DNA from: Bacteroidaceae bacterium
Lineage (GTDB): Bacteria; Bacteroidota; Bacteroidia; Bacteroidales; Bacteroidaceae
Reading direction: 5' to 3'
Length of the DNA: 52,414 nucleotides
Assembly (NCBI GenBank): GCA_017461345.1
Contig: JAFTYP010000006.1
Coordinates: forward strand, 1 to 52,414
Shown: one piece after another, positions 51,210 through 52,414 of the stretch
Layout: each line of letters begins with the position of its first letter
Numbering within the stretch: the first letter of the stretch is position 1
The notes under the pieces: generated by a model
The model's database searches: none
Told to the model about the DNA's origin: nothing
Seen by the model: the letters and a program-made list of their open reading frames with translations, nothing else
Made by a program: the position numbers and the translations under genes

Positions 51210-52259
51210 TTATTTTTTTGCGTTTTTGCTTGTTACAATTATATATATGGAACATGCAAAGCACGAAAATACAATTAGAAAAAGGGTAATAAATACGCGC
51301 TTAGGACCAGCTGGCTTTTGAGGTACAGATGCTCCTTGTAATACTGTTGTGACGGGGGTCGCTTCCTGCAACTTTGCTTTAGCCGCTTCTAATTTCTGTG
51401 ATGCAGCGGCAAATGTTTGGTACTTTATTGTCTTAACATTATTAAGAGCTTCTAACTTTGCTTTGGCAGTTTCGTTTATGATGTCCCAATTTGCATCGAC
51501 TGCGTCAACATATCGATTGTTGTATTCTTCGTACTCAGTCTTTGTCTGTTCATGTATGAGTATCGCATAATCCAATTCATTGCGTGCTTTTTTTGTACGA
51601 TAGTCCATAATAAAGTCCTGCAAACGGTTGCTGACAGTGTCTGCAATAAGAGCACACACAAGCGGGTCAAGGTCATTGACGGTTACGGATATGACACCGG
51701 TTTTTTTATCATAGTTATATTGAATTTTACTCGAGATACTTCCAACGATATTGTGTTGATCTTCGTTTAGTATGAAACCTGGCGAAACCTCTTTCCCTTT
51801 GATACTTTCTTCATTGATATTGGTCTTGTTTTTTGGTTTTATCACATTTTTTATCTTTCCAAGAAGACTTATATACCATGGGTTTTTCCCATGATGAAGC
51901 AAATAGTCATAGTATGTTGTGGTCAGTTTGCCATCCATCGTCGTTATTTCAACGGGGAACAGCGATACAATGAAATCCTTCGAATTCATAAGTTCTGGAT
52001 AGAGATTGGGCGATATGGCATCGTTGCTCCCTTGTGAATCTCCGAATCCGAATGAACTTAATAAGGAGTTCATGCCTGTACCATTTGTAGCCTCAGGGGC
52101 AAGCATAACTTGGCAGGCATAGTATCGTGGAATTGTAAAGATGAATATCAGTGAGAAAGCGATGGCACCTATTATGCAAAATAGATATAATTTCCATCTT
52201 TTTAATAGCATCGGAACGATGACAGTCAGATCCAATATGTTTTCTTTCTTGTCTTCCAT
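51210..52259 (-). CDS. Wzz-family chain length determinant
   Basis: 349 residues. Two membrane helices, ~23-43 (LYLFCIIGAIAFSLIFIFTI) and ~325-343 (VFITLFLIVFSCFACSIYII), flank a long periplasmic coiled-coil-rich part (ARNELDYAILIHEQTKTEYEEY...). A proline-rich PQKPAGPKR precedes the second helix, as in Wzz. It lacks a cytoplasmic tyrosine kinase domain. It controls polymer length with the EpsG-like polymerase 21 bp downstream. Starts 48 bp after the export protein. Confidence 0.92.
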   Translation of the reverse strand: MEDKKENILDLTVIVPMLLKRWKLYLFCIIGAIAFSLIFIFTIPRYYACQVMLAPEATNGTGMNSLLSSFGFGDSQGSNDAISPNLYPELMNSKDFIVSLFPVEITTMDGKLTTTYYDYLLHHGKNPWYISLLGKIKNVIKPKNKTNINEESIKGKEVSPGFILNEDQHNIVGSISSKIQYNYDKKTGVISVTVNDLDPLVCALIADTVSNRLQDFIMDYRTKKARNELDYAILIHEQTKTEYEEYNNRYVDAVDANWDIINETAKAKLEALNNVKTIKYQTFAAASQKLEAAKAKLQEATPVTTVLQGASVPQKPAGPKRVFITLFLIVFSCFACSIYIIVTSKNAKK

Positions 52260-52307
52260 GTGTTTAATCTACGTTTAATTTTGTCTGAGTGTTGTTTTGT
52301 TGTGGCA

Positions 52308-52414
52308 TTATCTTCTCAATGCACTAATAATGACAGCACCGACGGTAGAAAGGGTGCTTATAGCAGCCATAATCATAGATACTTTTTGCGTATCAGCTTG
52401 TTTCTCAGGCTTCG
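52308..52414 (-). CDS. C-terminal end of a probable polysaccharide export protein (5' end outside window)
   Basis: The last 34 codons run off the window end. The visible part is a charged stretch (KPEKQADTQK) followed by one membrane helix (VSMIMAAISTLSTVGAVIIS) and a basic end ALRR. This is the usual tail of Wza-like outer-membrane export lipoproteins that precede Wzz in Bacteroidales capsule operons. With only the tail visible, the call rests mainly on position. Confidence 0.5.
   Translation of the reverse strand, partial: KPEKQADTQKVSMIMAAISTLSTVGAVIISALRR

Overview
The window looks like chromosome of a Bacteroidales bacterium, most likely Prevotellaceae. Grounds: many intergenic regions carry the Bacteroidota promoter signature (a TTG element, a 19-base spacer and a TAnnTTTG -7 box). 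The gene content is also typical: SusE/F-like and fasciclin lipoproteins, DUF4954, GldH, the holB-ricT-gldH trio, GH31/GH43 enzymes, and several secreted proteins ending in the same type IX-like C-terminal tail. I found no transposase, integrase, phage module or CRISPR array. One tRNA gene is present.

Layout. 1-700: the end of a helix-turn-helix regulator, a small decayed stretch and a near-perfect 46-bp palindrome. 704-3616 (minus): an ECF sigma factor, a single-pass anti-sigma-like protein riddled with repeats, and a secreted protein with five 7-residue repeats. 3691-5985: tRNA-Leu(UAG) followed closely by a fasciclin lipoprotein. 6074-13448: NahK-like sugar kinase, large MG2-like secreted protein, CotH protein, SpoU/TrmH methyltransferase. 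13456-22023: DUF4954, queD-queE, a PurF paralogue without its catalytic cysteine, RNase R and a His-rich CobW/COG0523 GTPase. 22229-25402: a very large DUF4964/4965-type glutaminase-like protein. 25653-28382: holB-ricT-gldH operon. 28505-29848: UDP-glucose dehydrogenase-like. 30039-33479: aminopeptidase P, gamma-carbonic anhydrase-like and GH43. 33587-40738: glmM, nagA and a remarkable fusion of a voltage-gated-type K+ channel to a secreted CotH/GLUG protein. 40902-45513: GH43 facing away from a GH31 and SusE/F-like pair. 45667-52414 (minus): distal half of an exopolysaccharide locus (export protein, Wzz, EpsG polymerase, a secreted glycosidase-like protein, glycosyltransferases, acetyltransferase).

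The most unusual signal is not a gene. Eight intergenic spots carry short arrays whose units repeat at 22-bp intervals, about two helical turns, each around a short palindromic core. In five arrays the core is GGTTAACC or a one-base variant; the others use different cores in the same 22-bp register. All eight lie just after, or overlapping, the stop codon of at least one gene, and none lies in a divergent promoter region. A ninth array with the same period sits inside the coding sequence of the anti-sigma-like gene. I do not recognise the family. It could be a phased protein-binding array, a 3'-end RNA structure or a self-expanding repeat.

Genes that plausibly work together: amino-sugar metabolism (NahK-like kinase, NagA, GlmM), alpha-glucan and plant-glycan breakdown (GH31, SusE/F-like, two GH43), queuosine precursor synthesis (QueD, QueE), and surface polysaccharide assembly. 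All functional statements rest on reading the translations and on known family motifs; no database search was possible.
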